Position numbers and translations under genes: made by a program. This document shows positions 54,320 to 62,017 of a stretch of 64,000 nt of DNA, piece after piece. Location: assembly GCF_017352115.1 (NCBI RefSeq), contig NZ_CP071448.1, positions 5,449,160 through 5,513,159 of the forward strand, written 5' to 3'. Position 1 is the first letter of the stretch. Every line of letters begins with the position of its first letter. Below the pieces are notes generated by a model. The model saw only the letters and a program-made list of their open reading frames with translations. It made no database searches and was not told where the DNA came from. The DNA comes from Flavobacterium endoglycinae. Its GTDB lineage: Bacteria; Bacteroidota; Bacteroidia; Flavobacteriales; Flavobacteriaceae.

Positions 54320-57300
54320 TTAATTAGTTAATCCTAGATTAATTCCAAATGTAAACGTGCGGGACTGTGGATAAAAGCCATTATCAATTCCTGCCTGCAA
54401 AGGATTCCATGACCCGACTTCAGGATCCATACCTCTATAACTTGTGATTAGAAAAGGATTGCTTACATTCACATAAAGCCTAAGTGAACTCATACATATT
54501 TTTTTAATGAGTTCAACAGGAAAAGAATAGCCTAAAGTCATATTCTTGCACCTCAAAAACGAGCCATTCTCTACATATCGGTCAGAAAAACGATTATTTC
54601 TGTTACTGTCATTGTTTTTGAGCCCCACTATAGTAGTCTGTGGATTGGTTACATACACATTATTAACATCTGAAGGTGAACCATTAGGATCAATCAGAGC
54701 TAAAACAGCATGGTCTTTTAAGGATTTTAAATAACCATTATTAGTTAGTGGATTATCGCCATTGATTCTCATACCGTTTACAACTTCACTACCAAGATTG
54801 GCACTAAAGAAAATATTCAAATCAAATCCTTTATAGGTAAAAGTATTTCCCAGACCAAACTGAAAATCAGGAATTGGCGATCCTAAAAATGTCTGATCTT
54901 TTTCAGTAATCACACCATCACCGTTAAGGTCCTTAAATTTAAGATCCCCATACCATACTCCTCCCGAATTAGGGGTAATTGGCAGTAACGTACCATCTGT
55001 ATTAGTTGGCAGAGCATGGTTTTTAAAATCTTCTGCTGTCGCGAATACACCATCTACTTTATAACCGTAGAACGACCCTATTGAACCGCCCACAACAGTT
55101 CTGGACACAACATCACCTCCTAAATAACCTGGAAGAAAAGCACCGTCTGTGTTTAATTTCAGGACTTTGTTTTTATTATGGGATAACGTAAAATCAGAAG
55201 ACCAGGTAAAATCTGTTCGCACTATATTTCTTGAGTTCAGATGAAGATCTATACCTGTATTGCGAACTGCTCCAATATTTACATAAGGTGCATTGATGGC
55301 ACCAGGCGAATACCCCACAATGGTTCCTGAATACAATGGAAGAGGAATCTGCATGAGCAGCCCGTCGGTCATGCGGTTGTAAACATCAACCGATAAATTG
55401 AGCCTCCATCCAAACAGCGCTGCATCAATTCCAATATTGCCGTATTTTGTTTTTTCCCATTCAACCGCAGGATTTGCAATATTGGTTGTCATTTGTGCGT
55501 TACCAGATAATCCTGTTGATACAGATTCTAAGGTTGACAAATAGGCATTGTTTCTCACATTTTGATTATTAGTAAGACCATATCCTGTCCTTAACTTCAA
55601 TTCGTTAATGGTTTTTGAACCTTTGAGAAACTTCTCGTTGTTTAATTTCCATGCAAATGCTCCAGAGTATGTAGTTACCCATCGGTTATCTGGTGCAAAT
55701 TTGGAAGAGCCGTCAGCACGTACATTGGCAGTAAAAAGATATTTGTCATTATAGATAAGATTTAAACGTCCAAAATAGGATTCCTGCGCACTGTCTCCTC
55801 TAGTTCCTCCATTGGTAGCTGTAGTAAGATCACCGCTTCCTATATTGGTAACATTATTGGAAATAAAATTTCTTCTTCCCGCTGAAACATTTTCAAACTG
55901 TGTGAGCTGTGCTTCATGCCCAGCCAAAACATTAAAATTATACTTCTTGATAACTTTTGAATAGGTAAGAAAACTTCTGAATGTTGTAAAATAATCTTGG
56001 CTGTAAGAATAAGAGGCCTCATTTGTAAGCTTTTCAGCAAGTCCAAATTTATAAGTGGGACTAAACCTGTCTTCTGTCTTATATAAAAAATTACCTGACA
56101 GCTCATTTCGGAAAGATAGGTCTTTTGTAAAGGCTATATCGGCATAAAAATTAGCAAAAAGCTGATTTCTCTTTGGGTTATTTTTATTAATGAGTGCCAG
56201 CGCATATGGATTTACACGTTTTGCAATCCATCCTTCACTGCTTTCTTCACCAGCAAAACTTCCGTCAGCATTTCTAACCGGGATATCTGGTGTCTGGCTC
56301 AATGCCTCCTGAATAACATTTGATCCTGTAGAATTCACATTCTCATCAATGTGCGTAAGCTGTAAGCTGGTACCTATTTTCAGCCAGCTGGTTGTTTTAT
56401 TGTCTAGGTTTAGTCTTACTGATGTTCTGGCAAACTCTGAACCTAAAGCTATTCCCTCTTGGTTAAAATACGAACCTGAAAGCAGATATTGGGTCTTTTC
56501 ATTGCCTCCGCTTAAAGTAAGTACATGATTTTTGACTGGAGCCCTGCGGAACAATTCCTTCTGCCAGTTGGTACCCTGCCCCAGATAATTTGGATTGGCA
56601 AACTCAGGTCTGTCATCGAATCCCCAGACAGCGGCTCTCTGATTTATAAAAGTAGCATACTCCCTTAAATCCATGGTAGGATACTGCTTAATAAGTTCCT
56701 GATATCCTGTTGAAAATTCATATGTTATTTTAGGAGCCCCTTCCCTGCCTCTTTTTGTAGTGATTACAATTACACCATTTGTGGCTTGTGAACCATAAAT
56801 TGCTGTTGCCGAGGCATCCTTTAAAACATCAACTGATTCAATATCTGAGGGGCTTATAGTAGCTAATGGATTTGTTCCATTTCCCCCATCAAAATTCTGA
56901 CCAATGATTACCCCGTCAATTACGTAAAGAGGTGAGCTGCTTCCAAATGAAGACATACCGCGTATCTGTATGTTTACACCTCCTCCAGGCTGCCCTGAGG
57001 TCTGCTGTACTACTACACCGGCAACTTTACCCTGGAGTGCCTGGTCAAAAGTAACAGGCTGTGTCCTGCGAAGCTCATCTCCGCTGATAGATGAAATGGA
57101 TCCTGTAAGATCTTTTCGTTTCGCTTTTCCATATCCGATTACTACAACTTCGTTTAATGCTTTTAAATCCTCTATCAATTGGACTGTAAGCTGCTGATCA
57201 GTAATTTTTACTTCCTGCTTGACAAAACCCAGATAGCTAAAGACAATCGTTTCACCGATTCTGGCAGTGACAGTAAAACCTCCATCAGTATCTGATGTCG

Positions 57301-57508
57301 TTTTTTGATCTGTTCCCTTAAGGTGGACATTAACACCAAAAAGAGGCTGGCCGTCCGTTTGGGAAGTAACAATGCCCATAATTTTAAGGGGGGCAGAATT
57401 TTGGGCTTGTATCAGCCCGGCATAAAATAGCATCGCTATAATAATGCCTGTATTAAAAAGACTGTAAATGTGCTTTTTAATGCATCGCATTCCTTTTTTT
57501 TCATTCAT
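54320..57508 (-). CDS. susC: SusC-like TonB-dependent transporter
   Basis: A 1062-aa outer-membrane importer. A signal peptide ends near residue 36 (AGLIQAQ). A carboxypeptidase-D-regulatory-like domain covers about 43-120, and the TonB box region is LNEVVVIGYGKAKRKDL. The plug domain (about 130-240, LYVIDGVIIGQNF, SATAIYGSQATNGVIVITTKRG) is followed by a long beta-barrel ending FTFGINLGLTN. It takes up xyloglucan oligosaccharides using TonB energy. First gene of the long minus-strand operon; the conserved regulator element lies about 95-140 bases upstream. Met7 is an alternative start. Confidence 0.97.
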   Translation of the reverse strand: MNEKKGMRCIKKHIYSLFNTGIIIAMLFYAGLIQAQNSAPLKIMGIVTSQTDGQPLFGVNVHLKGTDQKTTSDTDGGFTVTARIGETIVFSYLGFVKQEVKITDQQLTVQLIEDLKALNEVVVIGYGKAKRKDLTGSISSISGDELRRTQPVTFDQALQGKVAGVVVQQTSGQPGGGVNIQIRGMSSFGSSSPLYVIDGVIIGQNFDGGNGTNPLATISPSDIESVDVLKDASATAIYGSQATNGVIVITTKRGREGAPKITYEFSTGYQELIKQYPTMDLREYATFINQRAAVWGFDDRPEFANPNYLGQGTNWQKELFRRAPVKNHVLTLSGGNEKTQYLLSGSYFNQEGIALGSEFARTSVRLNLDNKTTSWLKIGTSLQLTHIDENVNSTGSNVIQEALSQTPDIPVRNADGSFAGEESSEGWIAKRVNPYALALINKNNPKRNQLFANFYADIAFTKDLSFRNELSGNFLYKTEDRFSPTYKFGLAEKLTNEASYSYSQDYFTTFRSFLTYSKVIKKYNFNVLAGHEAQLTQFENVSAGRRNFISNNVTNIGSGDLTTATNGGTRGDSAQESYFGRLNLIYNDKYLFTANVRADGSSKFAPDNRWVTTYSGAFAWKLNNEKFLKGSKTINELKLRTGYGLTNNQNVRNNAYLSTLESVSTGLSGNAQMTTNIANPAVEWEKTKYGNIGIDAALFGWRLNLSVDVYNRMTDGLLMQIPLPLYSGTIVGYSPGAINAPYVNIGAVRNTGIDLHLNSRNIVRTDFTWSSDFTLSHNKNKVLKLNTDGAFLPGYLGGDVVSRTVVGGSIGSFYGYKVDGVFATAEDFKNHALPTNTDGTLLPITPNSGGVWYGDLKFKDLNGDGVITEKDQTFLGSPIPDFQFGLGNTFTYKGFDLNIFFSANLGSEVVNGMRINGDNPLTNNGYLKSLKDHAVLALIDPNGSPSDVNNVYVTNPQTTIVGLKNNDSNRNNRFSDRYVENGSFLRCKNMTLGYSFPVELIKKICMSSLRLYVNVSNPFLITSYRGMDPEVGSWNPLQAGIDNGFYPQSRTFTFGINLGLTN

Positions 57509-57601
57509 AATTTGGTTAGGTTAGGTATTAGTTAATAAGCTGGTTTGTCTATTAGAAAAAACTTAAAGCCAGGGAACAAATTAACAATAAAGACTTGCCA
57601 A

Positions 57602-57646
57602 ACTACGGATCTATTTGTATCAGAAAAAGGGTCAAATTGTAATCAT
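57602..57646 (-). promoter_or_regulatory. Conserved element upstream of susC, shared with GH97
   Basis: On the minus strand: ATGATTACAA, TTGACCCTTTTT, ATACAAA, five bases, CCGTAGTT. The same blocks occur before GH97 at 37948-37995, with identical spacing of the last two. No consensus -7 element is seen, as expected for a promoter needing an activator. Confidence 0.65.
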
Positions 57647-57939
57647 AACAGAACTTATGATAAAAAAAAGCGAGTATTTATTTCATTAAAATATTTTATA
57701 TCATAATTTTTTATGATTTTACCAATACTACATTAATTAACATTGTTCAAAAAGCAAGTCTTCAATTCCGAAGATCTGACATAGCTTTATGCACAGCAGT
57801 GGAGCTTTTCAGGCGCATCGGAATGAAGCACAAAAAAACACAGAAAAAACAGGTGTGTGCAGACAGATTGCTCCGAGCCTTCCCCTGAAGAATCTATTCG
57901 GCTTTTTTTGATTTTATAAACGGTGGCTAAGAACATCTC
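57647..57939. other. Intergenic DNA upstream of susC
   Basis: No gene is seen here. It contains a small inverted repeat ATCATAA/TTATGAT (57700-57717). I find no convincing promoter element. Confidence 0.4.
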
Positions 57940-57972
57940 AAAAAGAAAAAAACCGGTTTTAAGCCGGTTTTT
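57940..57972 (-). terminator. Terminator on the minus strand upstream of susC
   Basis: AAAACCGG (57949-57956) and CCGGTTTT (57964-57971) form an 8-bp stem with a T-rich tract on the minus strand (positions 57948-57941). On the plus strand the tract is short, so minus-strand use is favoured. No minus-strand protein gene precedes it. Confidence 0.7.
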
Positions 57973-58255
57973 ATGGCGCCTTGAATGGTGGCTCCTTATA
58001 TTTTTTTCAGCAGATTAAGAATCTTTGCTGAAAGGGCCGCTTGGTTAGTTTCCCTTCTTCTTCACCCCGCTGCTCTGAAGCAGATAGAAGGAATTTCGGT
58101 GTTGGTAAAGCGAAAGCGGCGAATAGTAAAATTTCGTCGAAATTACACTACCACCTCGAAAAGTCTAGACGATTTTTCCTTGCAAAGCTTGGCCGCTTTC
58201 TGGTTTTCATTACTAACATCAAAAATGTTATAAAAATCAGTACTCTGAGATTGCA
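57942..58255 (-). ncRNA. Candidate structured non-coding RNA, about 310 nt
   Basis: The span starts just after a promoter (58261-58292) and ends at a terminator. It can fold into several stems. A 9-bp closing helix joins GCCGCTTTC (58192-58200) with GAAAGCGGC (58112-58120). Further stems are a TTTCAGCA/TGCTGAAA hairpin near 58008-58036 and a CTGCT/AGCAG hairpin near 58070. No long reading frame fits on the minus strand; only a 20-codon basic frame (from an ATG near 58205) is present. I cannot match it to tmRNA, RNase P RNA or SRP RNA. It may be a regulatory RNA or a repeat; promoter, structure and terminator together make a transcript plausible. Confidence 0.4.
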
Positions 58256-58260
58256 AACAC

Positions 58261-58292
58261 CAAAACTACCAGCTCCACGAAAAAAATTACAA
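58261..58292 (-). promoter_or_regulatory. Promoter for the ncRNA candidate
   Basis: On the minus strand TTG (58292-58290) is followed after 21 bases by TAGTTTTG (58268-58261), a perfect TAnnTTTG. The spacing is within the usual range. The predicted start is near 58255. Confidence 0.5.
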
Positions 58293-58375
58293 CGACAATG
58301 ATGTCGAGCTTATTGTTTGCTGATTTTATACTATTAAAAAATATTGTGTTTTCATCTATTTTAATCTCAATGTTA

Positions 58376-58383
58376 TAACTTTG
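58376..58383 (+). promoter_or_regulatory. Possible -7 element directly before the regulator gene
   Basis: TAACTTTG matches TAnnTTTG and ends 5 bases before the ATG at 58389, so a transcript from it would be leaderless or nearly so. No TTG is found at the usual -33 distance. Confidence 0.35.
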
Positions 58384-58388
58384 TTCAT

Positions 58389-59072
58389 ATGAAAATTTTA
58401 GTAGTAGAAGACGACTTTAGAGTAGCTGAGTTGATCCAAAGAGGGCTCAGCGAACATGGATTTTCGCCTGCAGTGGCCTATGACGGTCTGTCGGGGAAAA
58501 AGTTAGCCCTTAATAATCACTACGATTTGGTTATTACTGACATTATTTTACCCAAACTCGACGGATTGGATTTATGCAAAGAATTACGTCAAATAAAACC
58601 GGATCTGCCTATAATTATGCTGACTGCCCTAGGCTCTACAGATGACAAAGTGGAAGGATTTGATGCCGGCGCAGATGATTATCTGACAAAGCCTTTTGAA
58701 ATGAGAGAACTTCTCGTTCGTATCAGGGCTTTATTAAAACGAAGCAATAATGGGACAGCTAATAGCTCTGGATTTATTCTGAAATATGACGCTCTTGAAA
58801 TGAATCTGCAAACAAAAAGTGTCAAAAGAAATGAGAATGAAATAAGCCTTACCCCAAAAGAATTCAAACTTTTAGAATACATGCTCCAAAATCAGGAACG
58901 TGTTTTATCGCGTACGGAAATTGCCGAAAAAGTATGGGATACACTTTTTGATACAGGAACAAATTTTATAGATGTTTACATCAATTATCTGAGAAAGAAA
59001 ATTGATAAGAATTACGAAAAAAAACTCATCCATACCCGTTCAGGAATGGGATTTATTTTGAAAGCAGAATGA
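58389..59072 (+). CDS. Response regulator, OmpR/PhoB family
   Basis: A 227-aa regulator. The receiver domain (1-120) has Glu/Asp pair VEDD, phospho-acceptor Asp51 (VITDIILP) and Lys (LTKPFEM). A winged-helix Trans_reg_C domain (about 130-225) has LTPKEFKLLEYML and the wing TRSGMGFILK. Its stop overlaps the start of the kinase gene (ATGA), so they are translationally coupled. By neighbours (MgtC and a Mg2+ P-type ATPase 2.3-3.6 kb downstream) it may respond to divalent cations or envelope stress, analogous to PhoP; CusR/ArlR-like roles are equally possible. Confidence 0.92.
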   Translation: MKILVVEDDFRVAELIQRGLSEHGFSPAVAYDGLSGKKLALNNHYDLVITDIILPKLDGLDLCKELRQIKPDLPIIMLTALGSTDDKVEGFDAGADDYLTKPFEMRELLVRIRALLKRSNNGTANSSGFILKYDALEMNLQTKSVKRNENEISLTPKEFKLLEYMLQNQERVLSRTEIAEKVWDTLFDTGTNFIDVYINYLRKKIDKNYEKKLIHTRSGMGFILKAE

Positions 59073-60436
59073 AAATCAGAACCAGGCTGACTATATTATT
59101 TACCCTCGTTACTGCCACTATTTTATTGGTATTTGCTGCTATTATCATATTTTCTGCAAAAGAAAACCGGGAAAAAGAGTTTTATGCCCTGCTAAAGAAA
59201 GAAGCCATTACCAAGGCCAATCTAATTTTAAACGCCGAAATAGACAGCAAAACGCTGCAAAACATCTACAGAAACAACAGAGCAACGCTAAACGAAGTCG
59301 AGGCTGCTATTTACAATCCTTCATTTAAACTATTGTACCACGATGCTGTCGATATAGATGTGGTAAAAGAAACCAAACCCATGATCGATGAAATCGCCAA
59401 AAAAGGCGAAATACAATTCTATCAAAAGGACTGGCAGGTTATAGGAACCACCTATATATTTCAGGGAAAAAAATACATCATAACCGCCGCTGCATACGAT
59501 GGTTTTGGATATGTAAAACTTTATAACCTTATCGAGACCTGTATTGTTGTCTTCATCATCTCTATTTTGGTTCTGTTTATGGCGGGCCGTTTTTTCTCAA
59601 AAAAAGCCTTTGAACCCATTGTTAAGATGACTGATAAGGCAAAAATGATTTCGGCTACAAATCTTGACTTAAGATTGGATGCCAACGAAAGTAAAGATGA
59701 AATTTCGGAACTGGCCTCGACTTTTAATGAAATGCTGAACCGTCTCGAGAATTCTTTTGATTCGCAGAAGCATTTTGTTTCCAATATTTCCCACGAATTA
59801 AGAACGCCTCTTTCTGCCATTATTGCTGAACTTGAGCTTTCGACTCATAAAGAACGTAATGTTGACGAATATAAATTAGTTATCCTAAACACTTTACAGG
59901 ACGCCAAAAAACTGGCAAAACTCTCTAATAGTTTATTGGATGTCGCAAAAGCAAACTACGATCCTTCTGAAATTGCGTTTAAGCAGGTTCGTATAGATGA
60001 AGTGTTACTAGATGCGCGCCAGCAGGTTCAGAAATCAAATCCGAATTACAATATTTCCATTCATTTCGAAGATGATTTTGAAGATGATAATCAGATTTCG
60101 GTCAATGCAAACGAATATCTGCTGAAAGTCGCATTTGTCAATTTGTTTGAAAACGGCTGTAAATTTTCTAATGATAAACAAAGCCTTGTCTCCATTTCAT
60201 TTGAAAAAAATAAAATCAAACTTAACTTTTCTGATAACGGAATCGGAATTTCAACAGAAGAATTAGAACACATTTTCACTCCATTTTACAGAGGCTCTAA
60301 CAAAACCCACGCCGACGGAAATGGTATTGGACTTTCGTTAACAAAGAAAATTATTCAGCTTCATAAAGGAACAATTTATGTTTCTTCAAAGAAAAATGAA
60401 GGAACAACTTTTACCGTACAGTTCAATTCGCTTTAG
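59069..60436 (+). CDS. Sensor histidine kinase
   Basis: A 455-aa membrane kinase, partner of the preceding regulator. Membrane helices at about 8-28 and 150-172 enclose a periplasmic sensor region of about 120 residues (LILNAEIDSKTL ... YDGFGYVKLYN). HAMP covers about 172-225. HisKA has His242 (NISHELRTPLSAII). HATPase_c has N-box and G boxes (FSDNGIGIS, GNGIGLSLTKKI). The short sensor domain is not recognised. It overlaps the regulator gene by 4 bases. Confidence 0.93.
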   Translation: MKIRTRLTILFTLVTATILLVFAAIIIFSAKENREKEFYALLKKEAITKANLILNAEIDSKTLQNIYRNNRATLNEVEAAIYNPSFKLLYHDAVDIDVVKETKPMIDEIAKKGEIQFYQKDWQVIGTTYIFQGKKYIITAAAYDGFGYVKLYNLIETCIVVFIISILVLFMAGRFFSKKAFEPIVKMTDKAKMISATNLDLRLDANESKDEISELASTFNEMLNRLENSFDSQKHFVSNISHELRTPLSAIIAELELSTHKERNVDEYKLVILNTLQDAKKLAKLSNSLLDVAKANYDPSEIAFKQVRIDEVLLDARQQVQKSNPNYNISIHFEDDFEDDNQISVNANEYLLKVAFVNLFENGCKFSNDKQSLVSISFEKNKIKLNFSDNGIGISTEELEHIFTPFYRGSNKTHADGNGIGLSLTKKIIQLHKGTIYVSSKKNEGTTFTVQFNSL

Positions 60437-60443
60437 TTTCTAT

Positions 60444-60470
60444 GCTCCAACGGAGCTTTCTTTTCTTTCT
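60444..60470 (+). terminator. Terminator after the kinase gene
   Basis: GCTCC-AAC-GGAGC is followed by a T/C-rich tract. The stem is short but directly downstream of the stop codon. A second hairpin, AACGGC/GCCGTT, lies at 60579-60602. Confidence 0.5.
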
Positions 60471-60603
60471 TCTATTTTCTCACCTCCATTTATCATCATT
60501 TTCCAATCTGTTTTTTTGATACAAAAACAACTTGAATTTCTTTCTAATGAAATTCTAATTTTTTTCTAAAACATCTCTAACGGCCTTTTTTTTAAAGCCG
60601 TTC

Positions 60604-60732
60604 TAATTTTGCGTCGTGGTTATGAAACAGTACTCGCCGTTGTTTTGTGCCATCAGAAATTAAAGCAAAAAATACAATTTTTCGGTTTTCAAAAATACAT
60701 GGAAAACCGACTAAAAGAAAAGGAGGCCTGCC
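60604..60732 (+). promoter_or_regulatory. Promoter element and structured leader of the MgtC-family gene
   Basis: A perfect -7 element TAATTTTG lies at 60604-60611, although no TTG is found at -33. The leader of about 115 bases contains a 9-bp perfect hairpin (TCGGTTTTC 60682-60690 with GAAAACCGA 60702-60710), then AGGAGG (60721-60726), 6 bases before ATG 60733. A strong Shine-Dalgarno is unusual in this phylum. The leader could sense Mg2+ or be translationally regulated, but it does not look like an M-box by eye. Confidence 0.45.
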
Positions 60733-61443
60733 ATGATTACAACTTACGAATTTACAACCCGTATTGCACTTGCAGCAAGTCTTGGAGCCGCAATAGGTAT
60801 CGAAAGGCAGTGGCGCCAAAAAAATGCCGGACTGCGTACCAATACACTTGTTTCTCTTGGATCTACCGCTTTTATTCTGCTTTCCGTTTCCTTGGGTAAT
60901 GGAGCCGATCCAAGCAGAGTGGCCGCACAAATTGTTTCCGGAATTGGTTTTCTGGGAGCCGGAGTTATCATGAAAGACGGATTGAGCGTTCAGGGGCTAA
61001 ATACTGCAGCAACGATTTGGTGTTCTGCGGCAGTTGGATCTCTTACCGGAATTGGTTTGTATGGAGAAGCAATAATAGTAAGCGCTGCGGTAATGATTAC
61101 ACATATACTGCTTCGTCCATTAGGCTTAACATTAAACCGATTACAGTCTCTAAAATCCTTTAATACTCCAACAGATTATCTTTTTACTATAAAATGCAAA
61201 ACAGAAGTAGAAAACCATCTGCGAGTAATGCTGATGCAGAACTTAGGAAACGAAGATTCATTGCTTTTAAAATCACTGACAAGCGATGATAATCATGATC
61301 CCTCAATAGTGATCATAACAGCAGAGATAAAGGCAATTACATCTCAGGATAGTCTTATGGAAAAAATGGCCAGCCGCTTAACGATTGAAGAAAAAGTTAC
61401 AAAAGTGAGCTGGGAAATTATGGGAACCCAAACAGATCTTTAA
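60733..61443 (+). CDS. MgtC/SapB-family membrane protein
   Basis: A 236-aa inner-membrane protein. The MgtC domain (about 8-135) has the conserved LAASLGAAIGIERQWRQKNAGLRTNTLVSLGS and GIGFLGAGVIMKDG, with four or five membrane helices. An ACT-like C-terminal domain (about 150-236) is present as in SapB-type proteins. MgtC proteins support growth at low Mg2+ and act on P-type ATPases and F-type ATPase in other bacteria. It is preceded by AGGAGG. The following gene starts 2 bases after its stop, so it is co-transcribed. Confidence 0.9.
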   Translation: MITTYEFTTRIALAASLGAAIGIERQWRQKNAGLRTNTLVSLGSTAFILLSVSLGNGADPSRVAAQIVSGIGFLGAGVIMKDGLSVQGLNTAATIWCSAAVGSLTGIGLYGEAIIVSAAVMITHILLRPLGLTLNRLQSLKSFNTPTDYLFTIKCKTEVENHLRVMLMQNLGNEDSLLLKSLTSDDNHDPSIVIITAEIKAITSQDSLMEKMASRLTIEEKVTKVSWEIMGTQTDL

Positions 61444-61445
61444 TC

Positions 61446-62006
61446 ATGACATTATCCATTCAAATTGCAGTTCTTTTAATCTCTTTAGGGATTACTGCAG
61501 ATAATTTGCTCCTGTCTAAAATGAGTGTTAATACGATTGCTTTTACCAAATCAAAAAAGGCAGTTTTGTTATTGTTTGTTTTGTTTACGATACAATTACA
61601 GGTTATAAAATACGGGTACTGGACTGCAGCATTAGTAACAAGCAGTATAAAAAATCAGGACAAATGGATTGCCTTAACCATGCTGTTTTCTATAGCTGTA
61701 AAGATGATTCATGAATTTAAAATAGAAATAATTCGAAACCATAAAACCTTTCCGGACTTAGATGACTTTTTAAACATTGTCCTTGCTTCATCAGTATATC
61801 TTTTTGTGCTGGGTTTTGCCTTAAGTCTCTTAAAGATTGAGCCATTCAGCATTTGTGAAACCGTAATTCCATGTTTACTGTTTTTCCTATCAATTGGCTG
61901 GCCTTTAAAATATTTCAATTCGGTTAAGGCCATTCATTTAATCAAAATTTCAGCCATAGTTATGATTTTCAGCGGAGTCATAATCTTTTTAATCAATACT
62001 ATTTAA
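61446..62006 (+). CDS. Small multi-pass membrane protein, MntP-like
   Basis: A 186-aa protein with six hydrophobic segments. Two similar motifs are LGITADNLLLSKMS near the N-terminus and VLASSVYLFVLGFAL in the middle. They resemble the paired Asp/Ser motifs of the MntP/LysE-type cation exporters, but the second lacks the Asp, so identity is uncertain. Lying between MgtC and a Mg2+ ATPase suggests a role in divalent cation balance. It may be a degenerate or specialised relative. Confidence 0.55.
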   Translation: MTLSIQIAVLLISLGITADNLLLSKMSVNTIAFTKSKKAVLLLFVLFTIQLQVIKYGYWTAALVTSSIKNQDKWIALTMLFSIAVKMIHEFKIEIIRNHKTFPDLDDFLNIVLASSVYLFVLGFALSLLKIEPFSICETVIPCLLFFLSIGWPLKYFNSVKAIHLIKISAIVMIFSGVIIFLINTI

Positions 62007-62017
62007 TAATTACAACA

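Noticed and set aside
57942..58255. tmRNA, RNase P RNA or SRP RNA for the candidate RNA
   Set aside because: None of the conserved core sequences of these RNAs can be found by eye.
57985..58301. Plus-strand reading frames of 82 and 86 codons in the gap before the regulator
   Set aside because: They overlap each other, resemble no protein I know, and lie over the structured minus-strand RNA candidate with its own promoter and terminator.
58245..58388. Minus-strand frame with a hydrophobic stretch (KLDIIVVVIFFVELVVLVF) next to the regulator gene
   Set aside because: It has no usable start codon in frame and ends after about 50 codons, so it is not called as a gene.
60609..60899. Reading frames overlapping the start of the MgtC-family gene
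   Set aside because: They are in other frames of a well-supported gene with a clear AGGAGG site and have no family similarity.
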